This document shows positions 46,278 to 59,049 of a stretch of 64,000 nt of DNA, piece after piece. Source of the DNA: Gnetum montanum (Eukaryota > Streptophyta > Gnetopsida > Gnetales > Gnetaceae). Below the pieces are notes generated by a model, which was not told where the DNA came from, did no database searches, and saw nothing but the letters and a program-made list of their open reading frames with translations. The translations under genes were made by a program, and so were the position numbers. Where the stretch lies: the NCBI GenBank assembly GCA_015680685.1, contig MNCI01014439.1:62609-126608 (forward strand), read 5' to 3'. Numbering within the stretch: position 1 is the first letter of the stretch; each line of letters begins with the position of its first letter.

Positions 46278-46284
46278 ATAAATA
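46278..46284 (+). promoter_or_regulatory. TATA-like box of the Tat-B antisense gene (copy B2)
   Basis: GGCCATAAATAGGG lies about 200 bp upstream of the ATG at 46483. Copy B3 lacks about 19 bp here, including this box. Confidence 0.5.
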
Positions 46285-46482
46285 GGGATTAAACCCCAAT
46301 AAGCTTATCATTCTCACCATAACAGCATAGATCCCACATTCGGAGCACAAAGAGATTTCGGAGTGTAGAGTAATCATGCTAATATAGAGCAAGGCAGTTT
46401 TTTGGAATAGCAACGAGTGATCGTGCTAACAGAGAGCAAGGTGATTTTTTGGAATAGAAACAAGAAAGAGTCAGTGAGTAGG

Positions 46483-49400
46483 ATGATGGCTACGAAGAAG
46501 GAATGCATACACTTGGCACTCACAAAGGTCGAGGAGGTAAAGGAAGCCCTAGGACGCATGACACAATCGCTTGTCGCGGTGCAGGAAGAGACGTCGATGA
46601 CCCGGTAAGCTACTATGCTTTCTCTATTTTTTTCGTGCTTCTGTTATCATTTTTTATTTTCTACTTTCAATTTTTTCATTCAACTTTAATTATCCATGTT
46701 TTCTATCATCATTTTTTCATTTTTTTGGCCGTTGCCTCGTCGCTGTTGTCGTTTCGGCCACGACGGATGCACAAACACTACGCTAATGTTGCATGCAAGG
46801 TCGCTTAAGCTGCCATCACTGTAGTTGTTATAATCGCGGGGGTTTGGACACTTTAAGTTACTTGGCTTTTGAATGGCATAGCGTAGGACCCTCAGGAGGG
46901 TTTTTCCATGCATGATGTTACAGTGTGACACGTGTTTTTGTGAGGATGTAATGCTATTCAGTTTTCTAGGGTTAATTGCTCCATTGCTACGCTAGGTTGT
47001 TTTCGCTATGCTATCGCTTTCATGTTCTTAGCTACGCTATGTACAAGTTTGCTAAAATGCTAATTCTTTGCTATGCTAATGCTTTCTATGCTACGTGTGT
47101 ATTGTGCTTGGTCATAGTGCTAACATTTGTCATTATGTTGTGCAGGATAGTACTGAGGCCAATTCTGATTGTCTTAGAAATTGCATGGGTCCTGTGTTGC
47201 GTAAATAGACCAGTGGCCAACATTCCTCCTCCTCACACACATGTGGGGAAGCGTGGGTTCTAGTTCAGGAAACGAGCATAGGAGTCCCTACAATTCCTCC
47301 TCCAATGCTTCAGTGTAATCGTTTAGTCATACCTAGAGGAGGAAGAGACGACCATCATCACAGAAATCCTATTGCCTAGGGCAAGTCGAGGTATTCTAAG
47401 GTTTTTGATGGATGAGGAAATTAGTAGCAGGTAGGGAGAAGGATCCATTCAATGTCCCAAGGATTTGAGGTGTTTGGCTTGGATCTAGGATATGCATGAG
47501 TACAGCTTCTACCATCCTTACAACACATTTTTCATTACACGTCATATGGGAACATGCTTCAAAAACCCACCAGGAACTATCTACTGTGATGGCGAGTGAG
47601 TTTTGCAGCCCTGTTCCTTTGCATTGTGTGATGTTTACTATGCTAGCCAAATTTTAACACTATGTTTTTATTACTAGGTTTTACATTAACAAGGAAGGGC
47701 TTCATGATAACACGGATGTGCTGACCACAGCACGGATGGCCCTACAGGAGTTCTCTTTTATTGAGAACCTACATGCGAGTGTGATTGGTTAATGCAGGGG
47801 TGAATACCACACCTACCCAAAGCTATACCCCATTTCCTATGACAAATGCAAGGAGTTGGGCTGGTTGGATGAGGGATGGACACCCTTCAAACTGATCACT
47901 ATTGAACAAGTTCTAGTTAGTCTTCCATCGTTCCCATTACCATACAAACATGGTAAGCCAAGCAGTAGGTGCAACATGCTGAAGTGTCTTTGCTATTTTT
48001 TTTTTTTTTTTTGCATTTTCTATGTCTTTATGCTAAACTTTTCTTGTGAAAAATACTATAGGGGTGAGAAAGTCCCAGGAGGTGACAGTGGTAACTGCCA
48101 AGAACTAGGAGGCAAAGATCTACTTCAAGTACGGAGAAGTAGATGGGAGCCAACGTTGGATATGTACTGTGACCTCTGACTCCTTGGTCCAGAACATACA
48201 AAAGGCTAGGCTTATGGATCTATTCCTGGCCCCGAATCCAAGTGTTCCTACTACTGAGATGCTCCCCTTGGTTGACTCCTTTTCTGATAGGGCGAGCCAC
48301 TTCCGCATGGGCATACAAGATGTATGCGTGGTCATTGAAATCAATGACCAACTGTTCGTAGACGTTTTTGGTGTCCCTTCCGATGGCATCCTCATAGGGT
48401 CGAAGACCAAGGGGAAGCTAACCCTTCAAAAGAAGGACATTCAAGAGTGATTAGGGATTGCCAAGGAGCGGAAGGGGCTCCCCATGGAGAAGCTCTAGTC
48501 GGGACCTACCAAGGAAGTTTACCCTCTCTTCCGTGCTCATGCATTCCCTCATCTACTTTCCCAAGGGAAGGTCCTTGGGATTGAGCAAGCCTAGGTAATA
48601 CGTGAGGTCATGGAAGAGGGGCTCACTACAACTAGGCTAGGTTCTTGTCTAAAGTCTTGTAGACCAAAATCTTGGGGCTCCATAGGAAGCTGGATTCCCA
48701 TTTCAATATACATTATGCCTTTTACATAGCCTACTTGCGACGTTTCATGGAGTTTCTAGTAGTCCACGAGAATGGAGCCTCGATCACACGAAATCACGAC
48801 CAGATTTCTAGATCGTGGATTTGCAAAATCCTCCAGGCGGCCCAAGCCCAAGATCCCCAATAAATAATTGGGGAGTAATTCTCTGTAATGACTAGGGATT
48901 GGATGCCCCACAACTTTTTTGGCCAAGATAGCATAGGAGAGATGCCCCTTGCTGTAGCCGGTAGCGTGTCATGGGGAAAATGTCTCATAGCTGAGACTAT
49001 GGCCACCAAGTTGTAGCAAAAGAGGTCTGCTCCAACTAAGGGAATCCTTCGCACTGAGGAAGAGGAGGGAAGGAGATTTTGGTTCAAGCTATAGAGAACA
49101 TAACCCCTTAATGGTAAAAAATTTTATTTAATGCCTACTTTGCTAATGCCTACTATACTATGCTACACTAGACATCGTATTTTAGTGTAGCACCCTCTTT
49201 AAACTAAGAGCTAATGCAAACATGTTTTTGGACTGCTAGAGGAAGAAGAGGAAGAAGAAGAAGGTGATGAAGAGGTGTCAGCCCCTAAGATGGTGGCACC
49301 AAATAAAGATGTGGAGGCCCCAGTCTCGGAAGAAAGGACCCCGGTCAAGAGGGTAGGAGTTCCTACCGCTAAGGTAAGGGCTCTTATTATTAGGCAGAAT

Positions 49401-50937
49401 CCTCCTACTAATGAGGAGGGCATTTTTGGAGACAAATAAGAGTCTCCCTTGAATAAAGGGGATGCTGATGCCTCAAAAAGAAAAGTGCCTGTGAATAAAG
49501 GAGAAGCCCACATCGACCCAGAAGGGACTTCTGCCAAGGATGTTACCATCTCTCTGAATCAGAAGGGAGGGGAACTGCAATTAGACGTTGGTGAGTTTGG
49601 TAATATGTTTGCCTTGTCATAGTCCATTTTAGTCATTGCTGACATACTTAGTTGTATGAAAAAACCATTGTTAAAATTTCAGGATCCCCACTGATTCATG
49701 TGGAACCATGGACTAAGACCCCTAATAAGTTTTTTTTTATGCAAGGGATCGTTGATGACATGATCAACCATATTTAGCAGATCGACCCTGAAGTGGGTAA
49801 GTAGTAGTGCTAGATTCTTTCGTGTTGCTTTTCTAGAGTTCTCGAATTCATTAACCTTTCTACACTAATATGGTTGATATGCTCTTTATGTTGTGATAGC
49901 CTCTTGACTCAAATGGGACCCGAAACATCATTTGAAAGTTGGTGGCATGCCTACATTCCCACCTGAAGTAACCAAGGTGCCTCGTCGTGTATATGAAGAG
50001 GCCAGCAAATGTGCTTTGCACTCGGCTCACTCCTTGTGGGAGTACAAGCACATCAACAAAGACCTATAGAAATGGGTCCAAAAGGTTGAGAAAGAGAAGG
50101 CTGACTTGAGAGCTGAGGTGGAGGACCTCAAATTAAGGAATGAGTTCCTCCTAGCCCATGATACTAGCAATGAGGACTAGTGCACGATTGTGATAGATCA
50201 TGCTAGATTTTGGACAGTCGTGCATCAGAACAATGAAGCCACCCATGAAATAATAGAGCAATGGATGAAAAAGGAGCAAAAGAGTCAAGATTGGAAAGGC
50301 TTCAATGCTAGGGTTTACGAATGGGGGAAATCCCAGAAAACCCATTAACACATGTATAAACTGGAATGTGCCACCTATCGTAAACTATACAGGGAGGCTT
50401 CTATGGAGGCGTTTACCTACAAGGCATTTGTAGATGCTATTGGCATTTTTGAGGCCTATGACAAGTTCAAAGAGTAGGTAAAGGTTACAAAATCTCTTGA
50501 ATGGGAAGTGGACCTTCCTACAAGAGAGATTGCAACCGCCTCCTTTTCTCCTAGTCCACCGAGGTGGACGACCGCCGAAAAGGATAAAGCTGCTATGAAC
50601 GCTGAACCAAGCAATAGGCATCAGGTGGATATCACAATAGAGGAGGTTTGGTGCCACCTCGGGCTTATTCTAGACCAGATACCCTTTGAGATGAATGTAG
50701 GTCCTTCTTAGTTCAGTAATAGTCACTTTCTACTATATTAATGCTTATGCTCTGTTGCAACTTGCATGTGTTTCCCTAACCGACTACATTCCTATGATGT
50801 AGGTTCCAGATGAGGGTGCAGGGCCCATACAGGGTATGACTGAAGAGTTGGTAGAGGAAAATGTAGGGGAAGGTGATGTAGAAGGGGGTGATGTAGAAGC
50901 AAGTGGCGAATATGATGTAGGCAGAGATAACCCATGA
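46483..50937 (+). pseudogene. Tat-B antisense gene, eight exons, unknown function (copy B2)
   Basis: Spliced gene on the strand opposite Tat-B pol. Exons: 46483-46604, 47146-47595, 47678-47952, 48062-about 49085, 49240-49590, 49683-49796, 49900-50696, 50803-50937. Introns have GT-AG ends except after exon 4, where the donor seems lost. Phases of exons 1-4 agree. Exon 1 encodes MATKKEC and a helix, conserved in copy B3. Exon 2 ends FKNPPGTIYCDGE, like Tat-A FQNPPGTVYRVER. Exon 4 has LFVDVFGVPSDG and VYPLFRAHAFPHLLSQ, the best match to Tat-A. Exon 5 starts with a glutamate run (acidic hinge). Exon 7 has VPRRVYEEASKCALH and a coiled coil (KVEKEKADLRAEVEDLKLR). Exon 8 is acidic and stops at TGA 50935-50937. 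More than ten stops, mostly TAG or TGA, show that this copy is dead. No known family was recognised with confidence. Confidence 0.75.
46605..47145 (+). other. Intron 1 of the Tat-B antisense gene (copy B2)
   Basis: Begins GTAAGC and ends TTATGTTGTGCAG. T-rich at the 5' side. The second half contains several GCTACGCTATG-like motifs, as in the LTR U3. Copy B3 has the same intron start at 63580 with GTAGGC instead of GTAAGC. Confidence 0.65.
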
Positions 50938-51095
50938 TGACATTGAAATTTTGTTTGAAACCTTTTGGTTTTTGTAAAATTTTTGCAAGCATTGTCTAAA
51001 AGAAAAAAAATTGAATAAAGAGGTGAATTGATTGTACGCTAACTTATGCATTGTGTACATGCTGAATGTCATGCTAAACTTTCACTCTTTTGTGC
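50938..51095. other. 3' untranslated candidate of the Tat-B antisense gene
   Basis: Follows the stop codon, AT-rich (TTTTTGTAAAATTTTTGC, AATAAAGAGG near 51015). AATAAA may serve as polyadenylation signal for the antisense transcript; copy B1 has AATAAAGAGG near 256. Confidence 0.45.
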
Positions 51096-51296
51096 TAGTT
51101 TTAGGCCATTTTGGGCCCCTGCTAATTTTAGGCCATTTCGGACCATGACATAACATAGTTTTAGGCCATTTCGGGCCATCGCTAGTTTTAGGCCATTTTA
51201 GGCTGTGGCATAACATAGTTTTAGGTAGTTTCATGACATCGCTAGTTTTAGGCCATTTTGGGCCATGGCATAACATAGTTTTAGGCCATTTTAGGC
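51096..51296. repeat. Minisatellite block M1 of Tat-B (copy B2)
   Basis: About seven units around TAGTTTTAGGCCATTTCGGG, alternating with GGCATAACATAG, as in copy B1 at 336-541. Confidence 0.9.
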
Positions 51297-51430
51297 AGGT
51301 AGCGTGATAAAGGGTGATATGCTAATGATTTGAAAAATGGTTAATTAGGAACTAGCGTAGATGCAAAACAGAAGGGTGAAAAATGTGCAAGGGTGGGCAA
51401 CTAGGCAAGAAGCAGTGGGGTTACTATGCT

Positions 51431-52229
51431 ATGTCAGGGCCTTCATCTACATCATTGCCCCCTGCTTGGAAGGGCAACTTAGCCCACATGCTTTCATTTT
51501 TGAAACCAGCTTGCTAAGCAGATTCCTTCATCGAGAGCTTAGTGTGTGCTATGATAGGCACTTTATTCTCAAAGGTTACAACCTCTAAGCCCTATTCCAT
51601 TTCTACGTTATTGATTGCTTGCGTTGCTACCTCATCACCATGAATCGCCACCTCCCTACCTGCGTATGGTAGGTGGATATCCTAATGATTGGATGAAGAT
51701 ATAGCCCTAAGTTGTGCTAACCATGATCTCCCCAGGATTAGGTTAAACCCAGGTATTTCCTCGACCATGATGAAAGTTACGTTCTAAGGAACTAGTCCCC
51801 TGCCATGCAGTCTATGTGGACCATGCCCTTCACCATGACCTGGGTCCCATTGAATGACCTTAGGCATGATGTTGTTGTGGGTTTGATCCAGTCGACCAAG
51901 CCCAACTTGTCTACTATAGGGAAGGCGATGAAATTCATGGCAGCCCCATCATCAATGTGTACCCTTCGGATCTGGTGTTGACCGACCCGAATTGTGATGA
52001 ATAGGGATGCCATAGTCACCTAACCCTTTTCGAGGTCTTCCCTAATGAATTTGTCACTGAAAGTTAGTTGGGATGGTTCTAGATCTATAGGCATAGAGGG
52101 AAGCATGACTGAATGCATTGCTTCCTCTTCCGCTGGCATGTCTTCGTCGACCGAAATCACCATTAACATGTGGATCAGAGCCTCACGGTGTGGGACAGAT
52201 TTCATGATTAGGTCATACAAGCTTAACAT
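51431..52229 (-). pseudogene. Tat-B protease (copy B2)
   Basis: Minus-strand gag-pro frame: MLSLYDLIMKSVPHREALIH lead-in, acidic segment, then FITIRVGQHQIRRVHIDDG with active site IDDGAAMNF near 51940-51965. SFNGTQVMVKG follows. In-frame with the gag start at 55175, so gag and protease form one continuous frame in this family. A stop at 52020 and a frameshift near 51783 break it. Confidence 0.75.
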
Positions 52230-52830
52230 AGTGTTCTTATGCTTCAGAGCTTATTTGACCTAAGTGAGGGAATCTAGAAGGTCTTGGACACTCCCTTGTT
52301 TACCACCTTTTTCCTCTTCTATTCATCCTAGGAGACAAATTTCCCAAGGAGGGGTAGTTTTGGATCTATGTTTAAACCTTTTTTGGTAGGGCAACATCGA
52401 CTATGTGGTTGTAGCAATTTCTCTTTTGGTGACGAGGGTGTAGGTGTAGGGGGTGAAGACGTTTGCTTCGAAATACCTAGGGTGGTATTTTCCTTCGACG
52501 TCTCACCTGTGACATGCACTTCTCGTTTTCTAGGATGAGAAGGCTACATGGCTGCCTTGCGCGGGATGGGGGTTGTTGAAGGAGTTGGTCCCCTAATGAA
52601 AAATGGAGCTAATAGTGTTGACGGGTAGGGTGGCATGGTTCCACTAATAGGTGACGTAGGGGTGGAGGCCCAGGGAGGGACCCTGAGGAAAAATGGTTGC
52701 TGCAAGCCTCGACCAGCCACTCGTGGTGTTGGTGCACTACACTAAGGCACATGGATCATAAATGGTCGTTGGGATGGCCTAGGATCACTATCAATGTCGA
52801 TGGTTTTGATAACATAAATTCCATTGTTGT
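52230..52830 (-). pseudogene. Tat-B gag-pro linker (copy B2), contains the Gyp-E empty site
   Basis: Continuation of gag-pro, rich in Pro, Ser and Lys (SSPPTPTPSSPKEK). The sequence GATAACATAA near 52808-52817 is the unoccupied version of the Gyp-E target in copy B1. Confidence 0.7.
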
Positions 52831-55175
52831 CATTGAGGGGGGTTTGTGTAGATGTGCAGAGATTGATTCTCAAGACGTACTGGGTTGCTTTCATCCAACA
52901 CCAGTTTTCCCTGATCAATCATCCTTTGGATGTCATCCTACAATGCTAGACAGTAATCTGTATTGTGACCACACTATTGGTGATAGTCACAAAACCGATC
53001 CAACCTGAAACCCTTAGGAACTAGAGGCTCATTCGGCAAAGCCAAGGAGGGGTTCCTAAGGAGCTTGCAATAGTGCTGGTATTTCCTAACTCCCTCCTCT
53101 GACATTTTCTTATGTTAGATGTGCCTTGCTACCAGTAACTTCTTCAAATGTTCTAAAGGCCTGAGAGGAATCAGGGTATACTTTGAGTGATCTTTATGGT
53201 TAAAGTTCGGTTTGGGTTGTGCAGATGTCTCAGGCATGGGTATGGCAAGTTGCGACGCATGGCCCGGCTTGGGCATGGGATTGGCCACGGGTGCATCTAG
53301 TTTCTTATTTTTCTTGTTACCATTGTTATGAGGCTTGGGCTTGTCTTTGGTTGCCAGAGTGGCCACTGTGGCTATTGGGGCCTTACCCTTGTCCTTCTTT
53401 GTGAAGGTGTTTTTGTAGGCAATATACACCAAGTCTTTGCTTGCCTCGACCGCATCTTGTATGCTCTGAGTCTAAGCGAAGGCTTGACTAAGAGTGCGAG
53501 AAGCAAGGTAGTATAGTTTAGACTTGATGAAGTCATTCACTGCACCCTTAAAGATGGCTAGCAAGTGGGCCTCCATGATGGGCTCACGGATTTCATTAAG
53601 GGTTACGCTCCAATTCTGAATGAACTTTTGGACTGGCTCCAGAGGATCCTGCTTCATGCTCATCAACTGATCTAGCGTGATTTCTAGCTTCAAGTTATAC
53701 TTGAAGTGCATCATGAATAGGGTCAGAAGCTCCTCTAGGGTTAAAATAGATGAGCATGGCAGCACGCGATACCAATCCAAAGCTTTCTCGACTAGGGACA
53801 TATCAAAGACATGGATAATTGTGTGTGGGCATTGTTGCAATAGAAGGGATTCAGACCTAAAGGTAACAAGATGTGCGTTGGGATCTCCCTCCCCATTGTA
53901 TTTCGAGAAATGTGGAAGAGACATCCCTAGGGGTAACGTTAGTGGGGGGATGGTAGGGCTGATGGGGTCATCTTGGTAAAAGTCCATGACTTGTACCATG
54001 TCATACCTGACAGCCTTGAGGGTCTGGATGAGCTAGAATGCTTGGTCCAGACCCTGGGACAATGTGGATGGCTGGGGAACTATCGAGGTACCTCCTATCT
54101 GTGGAGTGGAAAGGGTAGCAGTGTGAGCCATCAATGGTACCATTGGAGTGGCTGCTATGAAGTGCGTCCCTTGTGCCATCCACCACCTGGTAGGTAGTTC
54201 TATTGAGGAAAAAACCACAAGTTGTGCCACAGAATGGGCAGCTTGTGTGTGAGGTGGAAAAGACCATATTCCAGTGCCAAGTTGTACCATCTACGAGGTT
54301 TGGTAGGCCTAGTGGGGAACATGGTAAGACATCTGTGATGGTAGCGTAGCATGGGGAATAGTGAATAGGGTCCACCATGGTGATCATCTTGGGCCCTCCG
54401 TTGATGGTGGAATAGAAGTAAATGCAAGAATGGAAGCAGAAGCTGCGTATAGCTGTGAAGCTGCTACAGTGTGCACATGTGACAGGGTAGCCGTGATTGG
54501 CATGTGATGCGCTACAGGGATGGATTGATGAATGGTTTGCAAAGGAATAGTGGCTACAAACAAAACAGGTGAAACAAGAGAGAAAGGATGTGAATACGCA
54601 AAGTGGTTAACATGGCTACCCATTACAAATGTGATTGCGGGCTGTGAAAACATAGGCATGATCACGAAGGGAGCAGCAACGGATAAGAGGTTGGTCCAGA
54701 AGGACTGGGTAGGAGGGACGGTGATGGGGTTGGTTTGACCTCCCCCATCAAATTGGGAATCGAGTTCCCCCTGTCCATCATGGAAGGCATCCTCATGGTT
54801 GGACATTGTGTCCTATTGCTTCCTAAGTCTGGCCAACTAGATTAGTTGGTCCAGAAGCCATTGATTCACCTATGTCAAAGGGATGGTAGTGCCAGGAGTA
54901 GGAACAAATTCCTTCCCATCATAATAAGTGAACTCGAAGCTACATTTATCTTTGAGTTCATGCACATCCAAGGGCAGATTTTCCTACACCTTTGCATAGA
55001 GGAGGTTGTAGTGGTCATGCTAGTGGGACAAGCCCTCAGGTCCCTAATTTTGGATCTTAAGGGATCAATGTGTTTCCAGCATTAGGTTTAGTGATTTTTC
55101 GACACCGATGATGCCTTGAACTGTGATGGAAACCTCGACGTTGAAGGTGTTCTCAATGATGCTCGATAAGGCCAT
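52831..55175 (-). pseudogene. gag: Tat-B gag (copy B2)
   Basis: Capsid polyprotein from ATG 55175 (MALSSIIENTFNVEVSI). A long N-terminal Pro/His/Ser-rich region precedes the gag core, which is open at 53999-53475: LPHFSKYNGEGDPNAH, KALDWYRVLP, VQKFIQNWSVTLNEIREP, AIFKGAVNDFIKSK. Then comes a lysine- and proline-rich part (KPKPHNNGNKKNKK). The diverged knuckle FCDYHQ*CGHNTDYCLAL (near 52995-52940) keeps both Cys pairs but has a stop. Everything stays in one frame with protease, interrupted by about a dozen stop codons. It is the best copy of gag in the window. Confidence 0.85.
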
Positions 55176-55552
55176 TGTTATGAAACTAGATAGCTTTACA
55201 AATGCAAGAAGCAAGGAAATAGAAAAGCAATCAAAAAGGCTTTATGTCTTACTGGATTCCAAAGGAATTATCAGAGTGACCGATCTGTACCACACAATGC
55301 GTAAACAACCCTAAAATGGTGTCACGTTTACGCTAGTATGTGATAGGGTACAGAACGTGTGCAAGATTACCGTAAAAACAAGCGAGTCTACTGGCGATCG
55401 GAGACTTTATGTCCTGCAGGGTTCTAGAGGAACCATCAAAGTGACCGATATATATCACATGATGCGTAAACAACCACAAATTTGTGTCAAGTTTATGCTA
55501 ATGCATATCAGGATGCAGAATGCTTACAAGACTATTGTTAGGGGCAATAAAG
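55176..55552 (-). repeat. Tat-B leader with a 165-bp direct repeat (copy B2)
   Basis: Untranslated leader. Two diverged copies start near 55240 and 55405, matching the pair in copy B1. Confidence 0.7.
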
Positions 55553-55570
55553 ACCCTCCTTTTAGTGCCC
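55553..55570 (-). promoter_or_regulatory. Tat-B primer binding site (copy B2)
   Basis: Minus strand GGGCACTAAAAGGAGGGT, six bases after the LTR end, a further mutated form of the tRNA-Asn type site. Confidence 0.6.
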
Positions 55571-55576
55571 AAAAAC

Positions 55577-57322
55577 TATTGCAATCAAAAACGTCGATAG
55601 CTGGAAAACACCGAGAGGTCATTGGTCATGACAGTCTTAACCCTGAATCTGTGTGAGGGACATGCTAGATAAATGAAAACAGGGTGCCCTAAATGGTCTG
55701 GTCGATCAGACAGGGACTTAGTCGGTGTTAATATAACCTTTTGTAAATGGATAATTTGAAAATGAGACTTCTAGTATAAAATGATAACTTTAAATGCAAA
55801 AGAGATAGAAAATAGCATAAAAGTGCAATGATAAGCAAGAAAGCAAAGTAAATTGTAGTTAGAAAAATGCACTGCTTCATGAACATGACTGCACTCCATC
55901 AAGGTGGATACAATTGGTTGCACAGCTCTGATGGACGCAGGGATCCCAAGAGTAGCCAGGACGTTTAGAGTGAGATAACTGTATACTTGAATGTGGACTT
56001 GGGAGTCAACAATGCAGAATGCTATGAGGATAGTATGAAAGAATAGAACAAAATGCCAAACAGGAGTGTTAATTATTTACAATGTCAAACAAGATGTTTA
56101 CAATGCTCAGGAATACAATGCTAACTTCTTGCTTGCTTACTAACCAATTCCCTCGCCAGACATCTAAGAGACCAAAAAAGGATCTTCTGAGTGTTTCTCA
56201 TTGGGCTATTTATAGGGCCAAGGGCATGTGAAATATGTGGTTTGGACACCATGTGTCTTGCACTTGTGTTGACTTGTCTATGCTGCATGGATGTGCATGA
56301 TCGTTGGACGTGCATGTCCATTGGACGAGCCTACCATGCTATAATTATGAACCTGACATGTTGTAATTGCATCGTCAGATCTTGGATATGTATGCCAACG
56401 GTGCAATTAGGTGAAGTTCATTGATGTGGAATAACTATCTGCTATGTCGTTTCATGCTTTGTACCGTAGCGTAGCAACTCGCTACGCCGTGCCACGCTAT
56501 GTAGCATAGCATAGCGTAGCCACTAGTTTGAAGCAAAAGCTTGCATTATGTCCTTCTGCATGTGCTAGAAACCTTTGAAGCATGCTAACTATTTATTGAA
56601 TATTTTCTATGCTATGCTACGCTCTGTAGTGTAGCATAGCGTAGCAGCTGACTTTAGTTGCAAAACGTCGAGAATCTGCAAAACTTTGCCCTTTGCACTG
56701 CAAATCTTGCAAACTTGCTGATCCTTCCCTTTGAGATGCCTTTCATTATTCCCATAGAGTTGCTATGCTGTGCTACGCTACGTAGGGTAGCATACCATAG
56801 CAACCGACATGGCCTGGTTTTTTGCTAAGTTTGCTATTTTCTGGTGAAGGAGCCATTTTTGAAGAACTTGGAGTCGAGCGAAGCAACTATTTTCGAAGGC
56901 TAGAGGCACTAACCCAGTGTATTTGAAATCACTAAGTAAGCTGAGCCTTCCTATCTTGCTCTCACTATGCTATGCTATGCTGCGTCATGTGGCATAGCGT
57001 AGCATCTTGTCTTGTAATAATTTACGGTTGACTATTTGAACAACTGTCTGCCAAAGCCTGCTATGCTATATAGCGTGGCGTAGCGTATTGGAATCTTCGA
57101 CTAGAAAACTTGCCAAACTATTTTGCGTATTTTGAGTACCATTGACAACTCTCTGCATCGTATTTGAGTAGGCTGTCAACTGGATAAACTACCCAACTAG
57201 AAAATTTGCGAAACTGAATAGCCTAAACATGAAACATCCACTTCTTGTTGAAGTGTCATGACGTTGCCTGAATTACGAAGACATGGTGAAGCAAGGATTC
57301 CCTAAAACTTTGGGGTGTTTCA
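55577..57322 (-). repeat. Tat-B LTR-II (shared by copies B3 and B2)
   Basis: About 1.75 kb, minus strand TGAAACACCCCAAAG to GATTGCAATA. A polypurine tract precedes it (57323-57341) and a primer binding site follows it (55570), so it belongs to both neighbours. TATA box TATAAATA on the minus strand at 56207-56214 (CCCTATAAATAGCCC). Palindromic motif clusters lie at 56445-57095. Confidence 0.82.
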
Positions 57323-57341
57323 TTGGCCCCTCTTTGTCAAC
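57323..57341 (-). promoter_or_regulatory. Tat-B polypurine tract (copy B3)
   Basis: Minus strand GTTGACAAAGAGGGGCCAA directly before the TGAAACACC start of LTR-II, the best-preserved tract of this family. Confidence 0.8.
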
Positions 57342-58684
57342 ATTTGGAGGATGGACCCGACAGATTTTGACAAAGAATATGAAACACCATAGAAGACAAA
57401 ACACTAACATTTTTTTGCAATGATTGTCAAGACATCACTTAGCTATGCTTGAGAGTGTTGCATTGGTTTTTTACAGGGGGAAAGGGCTAAGCAGGGAGGA
57501 AGGAGGTTCAGGAAAAGGGTAAAGATGAGGTTTAGCAAAGTCCCTCATCGGAGTGCTCATGAGAGAGTTGTTCGCATTTTCATTTTTACTTTTGCTGACC
57601 TTCGAACTCTCATTAAAATGTTTGGAGAGGATGACTACGAAACAGCTTATGTGCCATTTTCTTTAGGCATGTGAGTTTTTACTCTCTTACACTTTTGCCT
57701 TTTTCTATTTTTCCATTTACATTTGTGAACAACCTTCTTGCAAGGTAGGTGTTTCTTTCCCTAGATGAGTTGTGTTACATCCATGTGGGGGCTTTGACTT
57801 GCCTACAGATGCTTCCCATGTGGCAAGCTATGTTACGCATGTCATGGACTTTGCGATTGAGCAAACAAGAGGGCTTAATAGGAGTTGGAAAAAGCTTGCA
57901 AAAGAGGGGAGTGAGTAGATATTGCAGGTGCAAGAAGTAGGGTAAAAGGAAGAAGCTTAGAAGGTAGGACAGGATATGCACTCTTAAGTAGGCAAGCTAG
58001 TCCAGACAATCACTTTGCAATGCTATAGCATTTGCTGCCGTAGCGAGATGCACCTTCGACCAACGCCTCACCAGAACACACCCTGCAAACATAGAGAGTG
58101 AACTAGAAGAAACAGCCATGATGCAAAACATAAGCAAAGGTCTCACTTGCTGTAGACATTGTTGAAGCTCTTGGACATCGTTGCTAGTGTACGATGTCCA
58201 AAGTAGAAAGGCCAGCAGCAGCCTTAGCAGCATCAATGTGGAGGAGCTAGCATTGAAGGAGTGGGGAGTTTCTATGTGTGCGGATGCTCTGGAATCCCTA
58301 CCAAAGGCATGCATTCTCAGTTTAGCTATGGGATCAGTTACCACATAGCTAAATGTCATCTGAGCCCAGATGCTAGTAGGGAGCTGGAGGGTAACAATAT
58401 TTTGGCTAGGCCACAATACTACCAAAACTCCAATAGTAGGCACTGACCAAGGAACTACCGTCAGGGCGATGGGTTGTAGCGATGGTAGGTCTGGGGGCTT
58501 AGTGAGATATCATATGACATCTTTGTGGGATCAGCAAGGTGCCAGGAGTGGCAACATTACATATGTTCCAGATCGTGTTCTCAGTGTGTCGTGAACTGCA
58601 TTCTGAAACCGCAACGTCCCACCTCACGTTGGTACTATGCAAGCTCTCTTGATGTGTACTTAATGCAGATGCATGCTAGGGATG
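57342..58684 (-). other. Tat-B 3' region of copy B3 with a conserved ORF-like segment
   Basis: Between M3 and the polypurine tract. On the minus strand the segment at about 58470-58000 is open (about 150 codons without a good ATG): VVPWSVPTIGVLVVL, then MTFSYVVTDPIAKLRMHAF, FGRDSRASAHIETP, the hydrophobic LLRLLLAFLLWTSYTSND, and a second hydrophobic stretch. A possible GT-AG intron (GTGAGACC to TTTGCAG, about 58152 to 58086) lies inside. It is shared with copy B2 (21165-20850). The identity is unknown and the coding status uncertain. The remaining sequence shows no feature. The unoccupied Tat-A site is near 58675. Confidence 0.4.
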
Positions 58685-59049
58685 TGCCACGAACCTAGTT
58701 TAAGGTCTTGGTAGACCATGTGCTGGTTTAAGGTCCTAGCAGATCGCTATGCTGGTTTAAAGTCCAATAGACTATATGTGCTAGTTTAAGTTCCCAGTAG
58801 ACCATGTGTCCTAGTTTAACATCATAGCGAACTATCTGTGCCAGTTTTACATTATAGCGGATGTTTGTTGCTAATTTTATGTCATGGCAGATGATCTGTG
58901 CTAGTTTAATATCATAGTGGACATTGGTGTAAATGTGCTAGTTTAACGTCGTAGCGGACGTTTGCTCACCTTTGCCAGTTTTACATCATAGCATATGTTT
59001 TTTGCCAGTTTTATATTGTAGCAAACGATTGCCTATTTGCTCTATGTGC
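58685..59049. repeat. Minisatellite block M3 of Tat-B (copy B3)
   Basis: About eight units around CTGGTTTAAGGTCCTAGCAG and CTAGTTTAACATCATAGCGG, directly after the pol stop codon on the minus strand. Confidence 0.9.

Noticed and set aside
18900-56424. tRNA or rRNA genes
   Set aside because: No cloverleaf-like or rRNA-like sequence was recognised; the tRNA-like stretches are primer binding sites only.
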